Origin: Oscillospiraceae bacterium
GTDB taxonomy: Bacteria > Bacillota > Clostridia > Oscillospirales > Oscillospiraceae
NCBI GenBank assembly: GCA_017935145.1
Contig: JAGBIE010000015.1
Coordinates: forward strand, 21,027-85,026
Length of the DNA: 64,000 nucleotides
Reading direction: 5' to 3'
Shown: positions 36,363 through 44,350 of the stretch, piece after piece
Layout: each line of letters starts with the position of its first letter
Position numbering within the stretch: the first letter of the stretch is position 1
Notes under the pieces: generated by a model
What the model saw: the letters and a program-made list of their open reading frames with translations, nothing else
Told to the model about the DNA's origin: nothing
Databases searched by the model: none
Made by a program: the position numbers and the translations under genes

Positions 36363-36382
36363 AAAGAAAAGGCGGTGATAGG

Positions 36383-37258
36383 ATGAAGCGCAAGCAAAAA
36401 AAGCGAATCCCTCTGTGGTTGGGGATACTGATTTTGGTGGTTGTCATTGGCAACCTGTTTTTCAGTAAGAGTCCATCCCCTGTCACACCTGCATCCACAG
36501 GGGAACTGCAGGTGCATTTTATTGATGTAGGGCAGGCGGATTGCATTCTGCTCATGAACGAAAATGAGAGCATGCTCATTGACGCAGGCAACAACAACGA
36601 TGGTGATTTGGTCTGCACCTACCTGCAGAGTATGGGCATTACGAAACTGGATTATCTCATTGGCACGCATCCCCACGAGGATCACATTGGTGGGTTGGAT
36701 GTGGTGATTCAGAATTTTGACATTCAAAACTTCATGATGCCCAAATTCCAAGCCAACACCGCCACTTTTGAAGAGGTGCTGGACGCGGCGCTGGATAAAA
36801 ATCTCAAAATCACCGCACCCAAGCAGGGAGATACCTTCACCCTTGGCACTGCTCTTGTGACAGCGGTACAGTGTTATGAAACCACCAAAGAAACCAACAA
36901 CGCATCCATCATTCTGCGGGTGGATTTTGGTGAGACTTCCTTCCTCTTTACTGGCGATGCAGAAATGGAAGCGGAAAATGCCGTACTGCTCAGCGGAGTG
37001 AACATCGACTGCGATGTGCTCAAGGCGGGGCATCACGGCTCTCACACCTCTTCTTCCCGCGCCTTTTTGGATGCGGTGAGTCCCGAATATGCGGTGATTT
37101 CCTGCGGAACGGGCAACTCCTACGGGCATCCTCACAAGGAGACCTTGCAAGCCTACGAAAACCGCAACATTACTGTCTATCGCACGGATTTACAGGGCAC
37201 TGTGCGGGCATTTACCGATGGAAAGAACCTCCGTTGGGAAACGGCAAAAGGAGGCTAA
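36383..37258 (+). CDS. ComEC/Rec2-like metallo-beta-lactamase fold hydrolase, membrane-anchored
   Basis: A 291-residue protein with one N-terminal membrane anchor (LWLGILILVVVIGNLFF) then an extracellular metallo-beta-lactamase domain like the C-terminal part of ComEC. LQVHFIDVGQADCILL, the metal motif THPHEDHIGGLD, FLFTGDAEMEAENAVL and LKAGHHGSHTSSSRAFLD are clear. No competence channel domain is present. It is followed 3 nt later by a DUF3006 gene, a common pairing. Possibly a nuclease or nucleotide hydrolase at the surface. Confidence 0.88.
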   Translation: MKRKQKKRIPLWLGILILVVVIGNLFFSKSPSPVTPASTGELQVHFIDVGQADCILLMNENESMLIDAGNNNDGDLVCTYLQSMGITKLDYLIGTHPHEDHIGGLDVVIQNFDIQNFMMPKFQANTATFEEVLDAALDKNLKITAPKQGDTFTLGTALVTAVQCYETTKETNNASIILRVDFGETSFLFTGDAEMEAENAVLLSGVNIDCDVLKAGHHGSHTSSSRAFLDAVSPEYAVISCGTGNSYGHPHKETLQAYENRNITVYRTDLQGTVRAFTDGKNLRWETAKGG

Positions 37259-37261
37259 TGT

Positions 37262-37471
37262 ATGTACACCATTGACCGATTTGAGGGCGAAATTGCCCTT
37301 TTGGAGCAAGAAGATCGCAAGATGATAGAAGTCCCACGCCATCTTCTTCCCCATGGGGCAAAAGAGGGCGATTGCCTGCAGTTTGACGGTAAAACATATG
37401 TCTTGGATGAAGAAGGAACGCAGAAACAAAAAGAGCGCATCAAACGAAAGATGGATGCCCTTTGGAACTAA
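37262..37471 (+). CDS. DUF3006 domain protein
   Basis: A 69-residue small protein (MYTIDRFEGEIALLEQEDRK, IEVPRHLLPHGAKEGDCLQF, DGKTYVLDEEGTQKQKER) of the DUF3006 type. It is coupled with the ComEC-like hydrolase and ends at a shared terminator. The function is unknown. Confidence 0.82.
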   Translation: MYTIDRFEGEIALLEQEDRKMIEVPRHLLPHGAKEGDCLQFDGKTYVLDEEGTQKQKERIKRKMDALWN

Positions 37472-37473
37472 AG

Positions 37474-37508
37474 AAAAGACCGTGAACGAATCGTTCACGG
37501 TCTTTTTT
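37474..37508. terminator. Bidirectional terminator, DUF3006 gene and lipoprotein paralog 1
   Basis: Perfect stem AAAAGACCGTGAACGA/TCGTTCACGGTCTTTT between two convergent genes. Confidence 0.92.
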
Positions 37509-37514
37509 GTTGCT

Positions 37515-39311
37515 TTATTCCACGGTAAAGTCAAAGTCACGGACTACATAGACCTGACTGCGGACATTGCCCGCGGTATCAAAGGAACTGCCACCATTAT
37601 AGGCTGTGACAGCACAGTGATAGTCCCCTTTCTGCAAGCCAAGATCTACTGCGGTAATGGTGTTCTCCTTGGCATACAACTGATATTGGGGCATAGTGTT
37701 GCTGGATGCAAAGTCCCAACCAGTGAGCAAACGAGTGGTTCTAAAATCGGACATTTGGAAGGTTTTTCCACTCCAATAGCGAATGTATTCTTTGACCAAA
37801 TTACCTTTCCCATCAGTAATGGTGATAACCACATGAGAGATGGGTTGGTTGGCGGTGAGAGTGCCAGAGGCCAAATTCTGCAAAGAGGGCTCTTCTGCAG
37901 AATCTGCAACTTGGAAGGTTTCCAAAGTTTCGCTTTCCTCCCGCAAGGCAGCGCAGGTTACAGGCAGATAGCCTTGCTTTCTCAGCCAAGTGTAATCTAC
38001 GGTTTTATCGAACTCGCCAAAGCGGTAGAGCTCCATATCGTTTACAACTTCGTCAGCACTGCGGGCACTGCCGTTGGTATCGCAGTAAGTAACCTTTTGA
38101 TTGGCGTGATCCACGGCAGTGATGAGAATAGCGTGTCCTACGCTTTTACCGCCCTGAATGCGGGTGCAAGCATCGCCAGGTTGGAGTTGGGCGTACGCCG
38201 CGTCCATAACTGCACTGCCGTTATTTTCAATATCAGCAAAAGTATCCACCAGTGTTCCATTTTTGATAGTCCACTGATATTCGCCCACTTGGATGCAACC
38301 GTGCGCAGGAGTCATTTGCTGCGCGGCAGCAAAGGTAACATCACCAGATACTGCGCGCCATGACCACAGGGGGATATCGGCGCAACTCAGGCCAAACAGC
38401 CAGTACCATCTTTGAACAAACAGGGTAGGTGTGATGTGGTACACACCATCAACAAATTCGCTGGGCAGGGTGCGATAAGCGGCAAGACTGGTAAGCCCTT
38501 CGTTATAGGGAACACCACGATAGATAAAGTCTTCGCTCAATGCCTTGTGATTGTGGGTGCTGTTATTGATATCCGCCTCAGCAACGGGGACGCCACCTTC
38601 GTAGTGGTAATAGTCCCCCGTCAGGTGTTTGGCATAGGCCACCACCTTGTTTCGGCGGGCTTCCAAGGTGTCCTCTTCGTAGGTTACGGCGAGGGAGATG
38701 TCCCGAGGACTAGCGTCTGTCACCAAATAGGAATATGGGAGGGTCAGTTCCTCGCCATTGACGCTAACGCTGTACACCGCCCAACCAGCATTGGGGCTTA
38801 CGGTGAATGTCACGCGGTCACCCACCGCATACTCGTTTTTGAGTCCTAACACAGTGCCTTTGGCGCTATCGTTGGTCACATTCACAGTGGTGGGTTTTAA
38901 TTGGTAGGTGATGGAGATGGTGACATCACTGCCAATGGCAAAGGAATAAGTGCCATCCTGCTCAGTGATGGGCGCACCATTGCAGGTGATGGTATCCACC
39001 ATGTAATTGGAGGATTCCACTGTGAAAGTGACGGTCTCCCCTGCTTCATAGCGCTCCTTGAGCCCGTTCACAGTGCCAATGGCAGAGTCATGTTCCAAGG
39101 TTACCCCATAAAAAACGGGGTCTGCAGGAGTATCATTGGGCAAAGACGGGGGATTTTCTCCCTCATTGGGGGATGGGTTGGGGTCTGTGGGGATATCGGG
39201 GTCTACAGCTTGGTTGGGAGCGTCTGGGGTGGTGGGCTTCGCGCCACAACCTACCAGGATGCCAAGCACCAAAACGGATGCCACCAGCACAAAAATGAAC
39301 CGAGATTTCAA
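37515..39311 (-). CDS. Lipoprotein paralog 1: two InlB/BIG-like repeats plus NlpC/P60-like domain
   Basis: A 598-residue secreted lipoprotein, the largest and most diverged of five. Lipobox LGILVGC, then a Pro-rich linker. Two related beta repeats follow (SAIGTVNGLKERYEAGETVT and SAKGTVLGLKNEYAVGDRVT), like bacterial InlB-B type repeats. The core has YRGVPYNEG, Cys in FGLSCADIPLW, GDACTRI, GHAILITAVD and YCDTNGSA, a classic NlpC/P60-like Cys-His-Asn order. GYLPVTCAAL leads to a C-terminal Ig-like part ending DFDFTVE. Start TTG 39311 is preceded by AAAGGA. Probable substrate: cell-wall peptide or protein; unproven. Confidence 0.85.
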   Translation of the reverse strand: MKSRFIFVLVASVLVLGILVGCGAKPTTPDAPNQAVDPDIPTDPNPSPNEGENPPSLPNDTPADPVFYGVTLEHDSAIGTVNGLKERYEAGETVTFTVESSNYMVDTITCNGAPITEQDGTYSFAIGSDVTISITYQLKPTTVNVTNDSAKGTVLGLKNEYAVGDRVTFTVSPNAGWAVYSVSVNGEELTLPYSYLVTDASPRDISLAVTYEEDTLEARRNKVVAYAKHLTGDYYHYEGGVPVAEADINNSTHNHKALSEDFIYRGVPYNEGLTSLAAYRTLPSEFVDGVYHITPTLFVQRWYWLFGLSCADIPLWSWRAVSGDVTFAAAQQMTPAHGCIQVGEYQWTIKNGTLVDTFADIENNGSAVMDAAYAQLQPGDACTRIQGGKSVGHAILITAVDHANQKVTYCDTNGSARSADEVVNDMELYRFGEFDKTVDYTWLRKQGYLPVTCAALREESETLETFQVADSAEEPSLQNLASGTLTANQPISHVVITITDGKGNLVKEYIRYWSGKTFQMSDFRTTRLLTGWDFASSNTMPQYQLYAKENTITAVDLGLQKGDYHCAVTAYNGGSSFDTAGNVRSQVYVVRDFDFTVE

Positions 39312-39352
39312 AACACCAAATCCTTTCGAATATGCGTATCATCTTCCCTCTC

Positions 39353-39381
39353 AGTATACCATCTTCATGTCTAACTTTCAA
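39353..39381 (-). promoter_or_regulatory. Promoter of lipoprotein paralog 1
   Basis: Minus strand TTGAAA (39381-39376), 17 nt, TATACT (39358-39353), squeezed between the paralog 2 terminator and the TTG start. Confidence 0.7.
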
Positions 39382-39383
39382 CA

Positions 39384-39419
39384 AAAAAGCAGACCGCCGA
39401 AGCGGTCTGCTCTTTTTTT
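39384..39419 (-). terminator. Terminator of lipoprotein paralog 2
   Basis: Stem GCAGACCGC/GCGGTCTGC with T-run on the minus strand. Confidence 0.88.
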
Positions 39420-39421
39420 AG

Positions 39422-40888
39422 TTAGATGGTGAAATCAAAGTCGCGAACGACAATTTCATCGCCAGTGGAGATGTGGGAGGTCAACTTGCAGTGGTACTGA
39501 CCGGGTTCCAAATTACGGATGTTGATGCATTCCTCGTCAGGATAGTGTTCCACATAGCTTTCCTGATCATCGTGAACGGACTTTTTGAAGGCCCAGATAT
39601 CAAAGTCCTTGTGGTTGAACTCGTAGGAATGGCGGACAGCCTGCTGTACTACATTGCCATCTTTATCCGTGATGGTCATGGTGTGATAGTCCATGTAGTA
39701 GTTGCACTCAATGATGCCGTCAAACAGGGTATCCACGCTGAGGTTGCCAGCCTGGGAGTCGGTGACAACGACTTCGCCAATTTCATTTTCGGGATAAATC
39801 AGTTCGGGGCAAGTGACAGGCAGATAGCCGTTGGAGAGAAGCTGGCTGTAGGTCATTTTGCCATCCACGGTGGTGGCGGTGCGAACAAGAATCACATCGC
39901 CCGTGGCGGTGGTGGCTTCCACATCGTGATACCAGCCGTTGGTATCGTGATAAATCACATAGCTATTGCCAGGGTCGATGGTGCCATCGGGTCTGCGGGC
40001 CACATGGTTTTCTGCCACCATGGCCAAGTGAGCACCAGCGTTTTTCACCTGGAATGCAAGACCATCACCCTTGAGGGTCAGGGCATAGGATTCCAGCATG
40101 ATTTCATCGCCATTTTCTTTGATGATGGCGTGGGTGTCCATGTATTCATTTTTGTTGTGGTATGTCCAAGGGCCAACCTTCACAAGACCGCGGGCCGTAG
40201 TGGCTTCCGATGCCCAACGCACGGTGATGGAGTCGGAAATTTCAGACCAAGACCAGTACACAGCGTCAGCGCAACTGCCACCGAGCATCATGCCCCAGCC
40301 AGGCTGTGCAAAACGGGAGGTGTCAATGTAGTGGACACCGTCTTCGTCCACATCCGTCACATACATCATGTAACCTTCAAAGGAGGTGTTGCCGTTGGTA
40401 TAGGGCACGCCACGGTAAATCATATCGCCCTTGATGCTATAAGCCGTGTTGCCGTCCGTATGGGTATGGGGCAGGTCAATATCGTAGTAGAACAAGGTGG
40501 CGGTGTATGCGCGCATGCTCTCTTCCACGATGTCACGGCGGGTAGCCATTTCGGGATTTTCAGCACGGACAGCATAGGGGTCAAAATACTTGGTTTCGAT
40601 TTTGAAGCCACTGTCCACAGAGAGGGTAATCTGATCGGATTCAGGCAGGGCAACGGTTTCACCATCTACCAAAATCTCACTGCAAGCGTTACTGCCTTTG
40701 ACTTTGATGGTAACCACCACATCCATGGGAGCAGTGACTTCCGTAACAGGCTCGCCCTTTTTGGTAGCCAAGGTGACAGTACCCTTGGATTCGTCATTTT
40801 TCACCACGATGGCGTTCTTGTTGCCACCGCAGGCGGTGAGCAGGCACAGGCTGAGGCACAGCGCCAGCAATAATGCAAGTTTCTTCAT
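39422..40888 (-). CDS. Lipoprotein paralog 2: beta repeat plus NlpC/P60-like domain
   Basis: A 488-residue lipoprotein. Signal MKKLALLLALCLSLCLLTAC with the lipid Cys in LLTAC. One N-terminal beta repeat (DESKGTVTLATKKGEPVTEV). The core reads YRGVPYTNGNTSF, LGGSCADAVYWSW (Cys), AGAHLAMVAENHV (His), SYVIYHDTNGWY (Asp/Asn), GYLPVTCPEL. The end is ITDKDGNVVQQ and VVRDFDFTI. It is the closest relative of paralog 3: the two share SDSI/T, IECNYYMDYHTM and KLTSHISTGDEIVVRDFDF. Confidence 0.87.
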   Translation of the reverse strand: MKKLALLLALCLSLCLLTACGGNKNAIVVKNDESKGTVTLATKKGEPVTEVTAPMDVVVTIKVKGSNACSEILVDGETVALPESDQITLSVDSGFKIETKYFDPYAVRAENPEMATRRDIVEESMRAYTATLFYYDIDLPHTHTDGNTAYSIKGDMIYRGVPYTNGNTSFEGYMMYVTDVDEDGVHYIDTSRFAQPGWGMMLGGSCADAVYWSWSEISDSITVRWASEATTARGLVKVGPWTYHNKNEYMDTHAIIKENGDEIMLESYALTLKGDGLAFQVKNAGAHLAMVAENHVARRPDGTIDPGNSYVIYHDTNGWYHDVEATTATGDVILVRTATTVDGKMTYSQLLSNGYLPVTCPELIYPENEIGEVVVTDSQAGNLSVDTLFDGIIECNYYMDYHTMTITDKDGNVVQQAVRHSYEFNHKDFDIWAFKKSVHDDQESYVEHYPDEECINIRNLEPGQYHCKLTSHISTGDEIVVRDFDFTI

Positions 40889-40936
40889 GGGAGATTTCCT
40901 CGCTTTCGGGCAGAATACTCTGCAAAATGTAGAGTA

Positions 40937-40965
40937 ATTATATCACATCTGCCACAGTTTGGCAA
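40937..40965 (-). promoter_or_regulatory. Promoter of lipoprotein paralog 2 with inverted repeat
   Basis: Minus strand TTGCCA (40965-40960), 17 nt, TATAAT (40942-40937). The -35 box starts TGCCAAACTGTGGCA, an inverted repeat (TGCCA/TGGCA) that may be an operator. Confidence 0.72.
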
Positions 40966-40977
40966 CCACGCAAAGGC

Positions 40978-41014
40978 AAAAAAGACCCCAAGCCACAGTG
41001 GCTTGGGGTCTTAA
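40978..41014 (-). terminator. Terminator of lipoprotein paralog 3
   Basis: Stem AGACCCCAAGCCA/TGGCTTGGGGTCT, 3-nt loop, T-run on the minus strand. Confidence 0.9.
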
Positions 41015-41020
41015 AATTAC

Positions 41021-42469
41021 TTAGACAGTGAAGTCGAAGTCACGGACAACGATTTCGTCACCAGTGGAGATGTGGGAGGTCAGCTTGCAGTGATATTCAC
41101 CAGCAGGCAGATCGTTCACCTTGATGACATCGGTGGGCAGGTACAGCTTGTAGCCCGTGCCGGTATCGTCATGCTCCAGGCTCTTGAACATGGACAGGTC
41201 GTAGTCCTTGTGGTTCTGTTCGTTGGACTGACGGACAGCCTTCTGCACCACGTTGCCAGCCTTATCGGTGATGACCATGGTGTGGTAGTCCATGTAGTAG
41301 TTGCATTCGATAACGCCCTTGAGGACAGTGGACTTGTTCAGGTTGCCAGCTTCGGAGTCGGTCACTTCCACTTCTTCCACGCCCTCGGACTCATACATGA
41401 GTTCGGGAATGGTCACAGGCAGGTAGCCCATGCTGAACAGAGCGCCGTAGGTCAGCTTGCCGTCCACCACGCAGGCGGACTTGGCAGTGGCGGTTTCGCC
41501 ATTGGCCAGAGTGACTTCTACATCGTAGTAAGAGCCGTTGGTATCGTGATAGATGACGTAGCTCTTGCCTTCGTCGATGGTGCCGTCATCCTTGCGGACA
41601 ACATGGTTTTCAACAACGAGAGCCAAGTGGCCACCGCCGTTCTTCTGGAAGACAATACCGTCACCCTTGAGAAGCAGGGCGTAGCATTCATTCATCTTGT
41701 CAACGCCGTTGTCAACGAGGATGGCGGGGGTTTCTACATAGACATCGCGGTCATAGGTCCAACCACCAACATAGATGATGCCCTTACGAGCGGTGGTTTC
41801 AGCAGCGTAACGCAGGGAGATGGTGTCAGAAACTTCGGCCCATGCCCAATACACAGCGTCAGCGCAGTTGTTGCCCAGCATACAGCCGTACTGATGGATG
41901 AAGTAAGAGGTATCCATATGGACAATGCCAGTGGTTTCATCAATTTCCTTCACATAGTTCATGTAGCCATCGAAGGAGATGTTGCCGTTGTTGTAGGGCA
42001 CGCCACGGTACAGAGTATTGGCGAAGAGGGAGTGGTCGCGACCAGCGCGCTGGTGGGGCAGATCCTTGTCATACATGAACAGAGTGGAGCAGTTGCGTCT
42101 CATGTTGGCTTCCACGATGTCACGACGGGCAGCCAGAACGGTGCTGTTAGCGCGTTCTTCGTAGGGGTTAAAGAAGTCAACGTTCACTTTCAGGTTGCCT
42201 TCTACCTTGACAGCGACCATGCCGTCTTTATCCAGTTCTACTTCCTGACCATTGACAGTCACGCTCTTGACAGCGTTCACGCCAGTGGGCTCAACATAGA
42301 CATACAGTTCAGTGCCTTTTTCGCACTCAGTCACCAGGTTGCCGTTATAATCGGCCACCATGACGCTACCCATAGTATCGTCAGCGGTGATAGTCACCTT
42401 GCACTTACCGCAGCCAGCCAGCAGGCAGACGCACAGAAGCACGGTGAGCAAAACAAGAAACTTTTTCAT
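41021..42469 (-). CDS. Lipoprotein paralog 3: beta repeat plus NlpC/P60-like domain
   Basis: A 482-residue lipoprotein: MKKFLVLLTVLLCVCLLAGC with lipid Cys in LLAGC. The beta repeat holds DDTMGSVMVADYNGNLVTEC. The core has YRGVPYNNGNISFDGYMNYV, LGNNCADAVYWAW (Cys), GGGHLALVVENHV (His), YVIYHDTNGSYY and GYLPVTIPEL, where the usual VTC is VTI. The C-terminus has ITDKAGNVVQK and VVRDFDFTV. ATG 42469 has TTAGGAGGAAC upstream; the longer frame to 42622 runs through the promoter. Confidence 0.87.
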   Translation of the reverse strand: MKKFLVLLTVLLCVCLLAGCGKCKVTITADDTMGSVMVADYNGNLVTECEKGTELYVYVEPTGVNAVKSVTVNGQEVELDKDGMVAVKVEGNLKVNVDFFNPYEERANSTVLAARRDIVEANMRRNCSTLFMYDKDLPHQRAGRDHSLFANTLYRGVPYNNGNISFDGYMNYVKEIDETTGIVHMDTSYFIHQYGCMLGNNCADAVYWAWAEVSDTISLRYAAETTARKGIIYVGGWTYDRDVYVETPAILVDNGVDKMNECYALLLKGDGIVFQKNGGGHLALVVENHVVRKDDGTIDEGKSYVIYHDTNGSYYDVEVTLANGETATAKSACVVDGKLTYGALFSMGYLPVTIPELMYESEGVEEVEVTDSEAGNLNKSTVLKGVIECNYYMDYHTMVITDKAGNVVQKAVRQSNEQNHKDYDLSMFKSLEHDDTGTGYKLYLPTDVIKVNDLPAGEYHCKLTSHISTGDEIVVRDFDFTV

Positions 42470-42521
42470 GTGTGTGTTCCTCCTAATTTTCATGGGCCTT
42501 ATGCCCCATATTACGCAACTA

Positions 42522-42550
42522 ATTATAACATAAAGAGTCCTCGCCCGCAA
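42522..42550 (-). promoter_or_regulatory. Promoter of lipoprotein paralog 3
   Basis: Minus strand TTGCGG (42550-42545), 17 nt, TATAAT (42527-42522). Confidence 0.75.
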
Positions 42551-42612
42551 CCATTTTCCCTTTGGCAAAATGTCTAAAACAAGAAAAAAAAACTGGTGAT
42601 TTTGACGAAAGA

Positions 42613-42648
42613 AAAGCACCACCCATCATCATTGACGGGTGGTGCTGT
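42613..42648 (-). terminator. Terminator of lipoprotein paralog 4
   Basis: Stem AGCACCACCC/GGGTGGTGCT with a 12-nt loop; a short T-run (TTTTC) follows on the minus strand. Confidence 0.8.
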
Positions 42649-42652
42649 ATGT

Positions 42653-44158
42653 TTAGACGGTGAAATCAAAATCGCGAACCACTTGCTCTCCGCCCTTGAT
42701 GGTATAGACGATGAGGGTACAGTGGTATTTGCCTGCAGACAGGGCATCTACATCAATGCAGTCGTTTGCAGGGTAGAGTTTGAGATGGGTGTTGGCTTCC
42801 TTCACTTGGGGAACACCGAAATCTGCCACATCGTAGCTCTTGTGGTCCCTCTCGTGGGAGATGCGGGCCACCTGCTGTACCACGTTGCCTTTTTCATCGG
42901 TGATGGTCATTTCCAAGTCGGACATGTAGTAGTTGCAGGTGATGGTGCCATCCAGAACGGCATCGGCATTGAGGCTACCCGCTTTAGAGTCCTCATACTT
43001 GACCTCTTCCACTTGGTATTTGGGGTCCAAGAGAGCCTCACAGGTAACGGGCAGATAGCCCTTTTTGAACAGGGAGTTATAACTGCTCTTGGTATCCAGA
43101 CAAGTGGTGGAGAGGGCTTCGTAGAATTCGCCGTCAATTTCCACGCCACAATTATCCATATAGCCGTTTTGGTCGTGATAAATCACATAACTATAGTCAC
43201 CGTTGATGGTGCCATCACGGTTGTACTCAATGTGGTTGTCCGTCACCAAAATCAGGTGACCGCCCACGGGATAGGGTTCGTGGGTGAGCATGGCATCGCC
43301 CATAAGGAGCTGGCTGTAGCCATCAAAAATGACTTCCGTGCCATACTGGTTGCACATGTCGGTGGTGGAGCCGTATTTATCCTTGTCATAAGACCAATTG
43401 CCCAGAGGAAGCGCGCCTCTGAGAGGAGTGCTTTCTTCCACCCAGCGGAAGCTAAAATCGTTGGAGAATGCGGACCATGCCCAATAGACCAAGTCAGCAC
43501 AGGAGTTGCCGTAGATGTAGTCCCACTGAGCAGATTCCGCGAAGGCATCGCCACCAATGATGTAAGCGCCCAGTTCATCGGTGCCCACAGAGGCGTTCAA
43601 AAATGCGTGAACGGAGGAAGAACCGCGGTTAGAATAGGGCAAACCGCGATAAAGCTGACCTGCTTTGAGGGTGGTGGACTTGCCATGGAGGGTGTAGGTG
43701 TAGTCCTTATCATAGGTAAAAAGTGTGCCAGCAATTTCTCTTGCCACTTTGTCCGCCAACTGACGGCGTTCTTCCAAAATGGGGTCGGTGGCGCGGGTGT
43801 AGACCACAGTAACATCGCCAAAGGAGGCAGAGACATTAAAATTACCATTGACCTGCAGGGAAATCTGATTCTTTTCGTTTAGTGCCATTTCCTTGCCGTT
43901 GATGGTAAAGGCGCTCAGCTGTTTCCCCTCTGCAGGAGTGACGGTGATGGTGACAACCTCACCCTTTTCGCAATAGGTCACAGCTTCGCCCGCGGAGTTC
44001 ACCACGGAAATAGTGCCCTTCTGCGCATCAAACTCCGTCACGATGGCGCACTTGCCATCGGGCGCAGGCGGGGTCACTTGATTATTGTTCGTTTCGCCAC
44101 AGCCTGCCAAAAGGGTCAGCGCCAACAGCAGGGTGACGACCAACAGAAGTTTTTTCAT
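42653..44158 (-). CDS. Lipoprotein paralog 4: beta repeat plus NlpC/P60-like domain
   Basis: A 501-residue lipoprotein: MKKLLLVVTLLLALTLLAGC. Beta repeat DAQKGTISVVNSAGEAVTYC and TINGKEMALNEKNQIS. A linker with ATDPILEERRQLADKVAREI follows, then YRGLPYSNRGSSSV, YGNSCADLVYWAW (Cys), VGGHLILVTDNHI (His), YVIYHDQNGYMD (Asn) and GYLPVTCEAL. The end is ITDEKGNVVQQ and VVRDFDFTV. It pairs with paralog 5 by YRGLPY, NSCADLV and the DPILEERR linker. Confidence 0.87.
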   Translation of the reverse strand: MKKLLLVVTLLLALTLLAGCGETNNNQVTPPAPDGKCAIVTEFDAQKGTISVVNSAGEAVTYCEKGEVVTITVTPAEGKQLSAFTINGKEMALNEKNQISLQVNGNFNVSASFGDVTVVYTRATDPILEERRQLADKVAREIAGTLFTYDKDYTYTLHGKSTTLKAGQLYRGLPYSNRGSSSVHAFLNASVGTDELGAYIIGGDAFAESAQWDYIYGNSCADLVYWAWSAFSNDFSFRWVEESTPLRGALPLGNWSYDKDKYGSTTDMCNQYGTEVIFDGYSQLLMGDAMLTHEPYPVGGHLILVTDNHIEYNRDGTINGDYSYVIYHDQNGYMDNCGVEIDGEFYEALSTTCLDTKSSYNSLFKKGYLPVTCEALLDPKYQVEEVKYEDSKAGSLNADAVLDGTITCNYYMSDLEMTITDEKGNVVQQVARISHERDHKSYDVADFGVPQVKEANTHLKLYPANDCIDVDALSAGKYHCTLIVYTIKGGEQVVRDFDFTV

Positions 44159-44207
44159 AACATCCTCCTAATAAAAAAAGCGTAGGGTTTTCAAAAAAGT
44201 ACAACTT

Positions 44208-44237
44208 ATTATAGCATTTGCCACCACCCTACCGCAA
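44208..44237 (-). promoter_or_regulatory. Promoter of lipoprotein paralog 4
   Basis: Minus strand TTGCGG (44237-44232), 18 nt, TATAAT (44213-44208). Downstream GAAAACCCTACG repeats the half-site of the 25389 and 56659 inverted repeats. Confidence 0.65.
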
Positions 44238-44303
44238 GGGCGGAGAATTCGGCATTTTGCCCTAATTTATCCCTCCCCCGCTGTCTAGATTGCCCAAAAG
44301 GAC

Positions 44304-44338
44304 GCAAAAAAGCACCTGCCGTGTGGCAGGTGCTTTTG
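44304..44338 (-). terminator. Terminator of lipoprotein paralog 5
   Basis: Stem AAAAGCACCTGCC/GGCAGGTGCTTTT, 4-nt loop, with T-run on the minus strand. Confidence 0.9.
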
Positions 44339-44350
44339 AAAGGACGGAAA